Shown here: positions 63,931 to 64,000 of the stretch, piece after piece
How positions within the stretch are numbered: the first letter of the stretch is position 1
How the letters are laid out: each line of letters starts with the position of its first letter
Made by a program: the position numbers and the translations under genes
Assembly: GCF_000473225.1 (NCBI RefSeq)
Contig: NZ_KI421509.1
Location: 3,242,868-3,306,867 of the forward strand
DNA from: Sedimentitalea nanhaiensis DSM 24252
GTDB lineage: Bacteria > Pseudomonadota > Alphaproteobacteria > Rhodobacterales > Rhodobacteraceae
Length of the DNA: 64,000 nt
Direction of reading: 5' to 3'
Notes under the pieces: model-generated
The model's database searches: none
Seen by the model: the letters and a program-made list of their open reading frames with translations, nothing else
Told to the model about the DNA's origin: nothing

Positions 63931-64000
63931 GTGGCACGTATTGCCGGCGTAAACATCCCGACTGCCAAGCGGGTACCAATCGCCCTGACCTATATCACCG
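63931..64000 (+). CDS. rpsM: 30S ribosomal protein S13 (5' end only)
   Basis: GTG 63931 begins VARIAGVNIPTAKRVPIAL, the conserved N terminus of S13, preceded by AAAGGAAAGTGACAC. The gene runs off the end of the window (23 codons seen). Confidence 0.95.
   Translation, partial: MARIAGVNIPTAKRVPIALTYIT

Overview
The window comes from a GC-rich alphaproteobacterium, almost certainly a Rhodobacteraceae member of the Roseobacter group. Supporting this are the complete ethylmalonyl-CoA (EMC) signature genes, an HvrA/H-NS-type regulator, the zinc-ribbon protein/ftsE/ftsX/acyltransferase block, a fused-style mdh/suc operon with interspersed accessory genes, and a canonical luxR-luxI pair next to crotonyl-CoA carboxylase/reductase. 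I saw no prophage, complete insertion sequence, CRISPR array, rRNA or tRNA gene. The window is mostly core chromosome with small accessory genes threaded into conserved operons.

Layout. 0-5 kb: a DUF465 protein, the polyhydroxybutyrate precursor operon phaA-phaB (minus), an EAL protein, tag glycosylase and a TlpA-like thiol oxidoreductase. 5-14.7 kb: argH, two tiny lipoproteins, lysA and a TIGR02302 envelope protein, then a zinc-ribbon protein diverging from ftsE-ftsX-plsC-PPOX. 14.7-25.8 kb (minus): mdh, then sucC / small low-GC gene / sucD / DUF805 / sucA / sucB / small membrane gene / MAPEG / lpdA, which is the 2-oxoglutarate dehydrogenase and succinyl-CoA ligase section of the TCA cycle. 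26-30.8 kb: mcl2, NnrU-like, DUF1737, mch, DoxX and a VWA protein. 31-36 kb: sdhCDA, a sulfotransferase-like gene, sdhB, and a ZIP transporter. 36-40 kb: ornithine decarboxylase behind a speF-type leader, DUF1989, deoD and hvrA. 40-45 kb: ecm, an HX4D acyltransferase and ccr. 45-50 kb: a 72-aa gene, luxR, luxI, a RecD-like helicase, an SDR, and a TIGR02186/TauE pair. 51-55.7 kb: a BMP-type nucleoside ABC importer. 55.9-59 kb: rimI-tsaB-nfuA, a universal stress protein and a class IV aminotransferase. 59.4-64 kb: a GFA-like protein, DUF1127, a small secreted protein, then rplO-secY-adk and the start of rpsM.

How the parts fit. phaAB, ccr, ecm, mch and mcl2 supply most of the route that assimilates acetyl-CoA through acetoacetyl-CoA, crotonyl-CoA and ethylmalonyl-CoA to succinyl-CoA, glyoxylate and malate. 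Sdh, Suc, OGDH and Mdh sit in the same 45 kb and consume or produce those intermediates.

The most noteworthy observations are: (i) a tandem GTGATCAC palindrome, two copies exactly 21 bp apart, at about the same distance upstream of both sucC and sdhC, which points to one regulator shared by the two TCA operons; (ii) an 11-bp-period GTACATA iteron at three separate intergenic places; (iii) accessory genes embedded in TCA operons, namely a B3/EcoRII-N-like single-domain protein between sucC and sucD and a sulfotransferase-like gene between sdhA and sdhB; and (iv) a perfect CtrA-type box in front of the quorum-sensing genes. All family names are by reading of the sequence; no database search was run.
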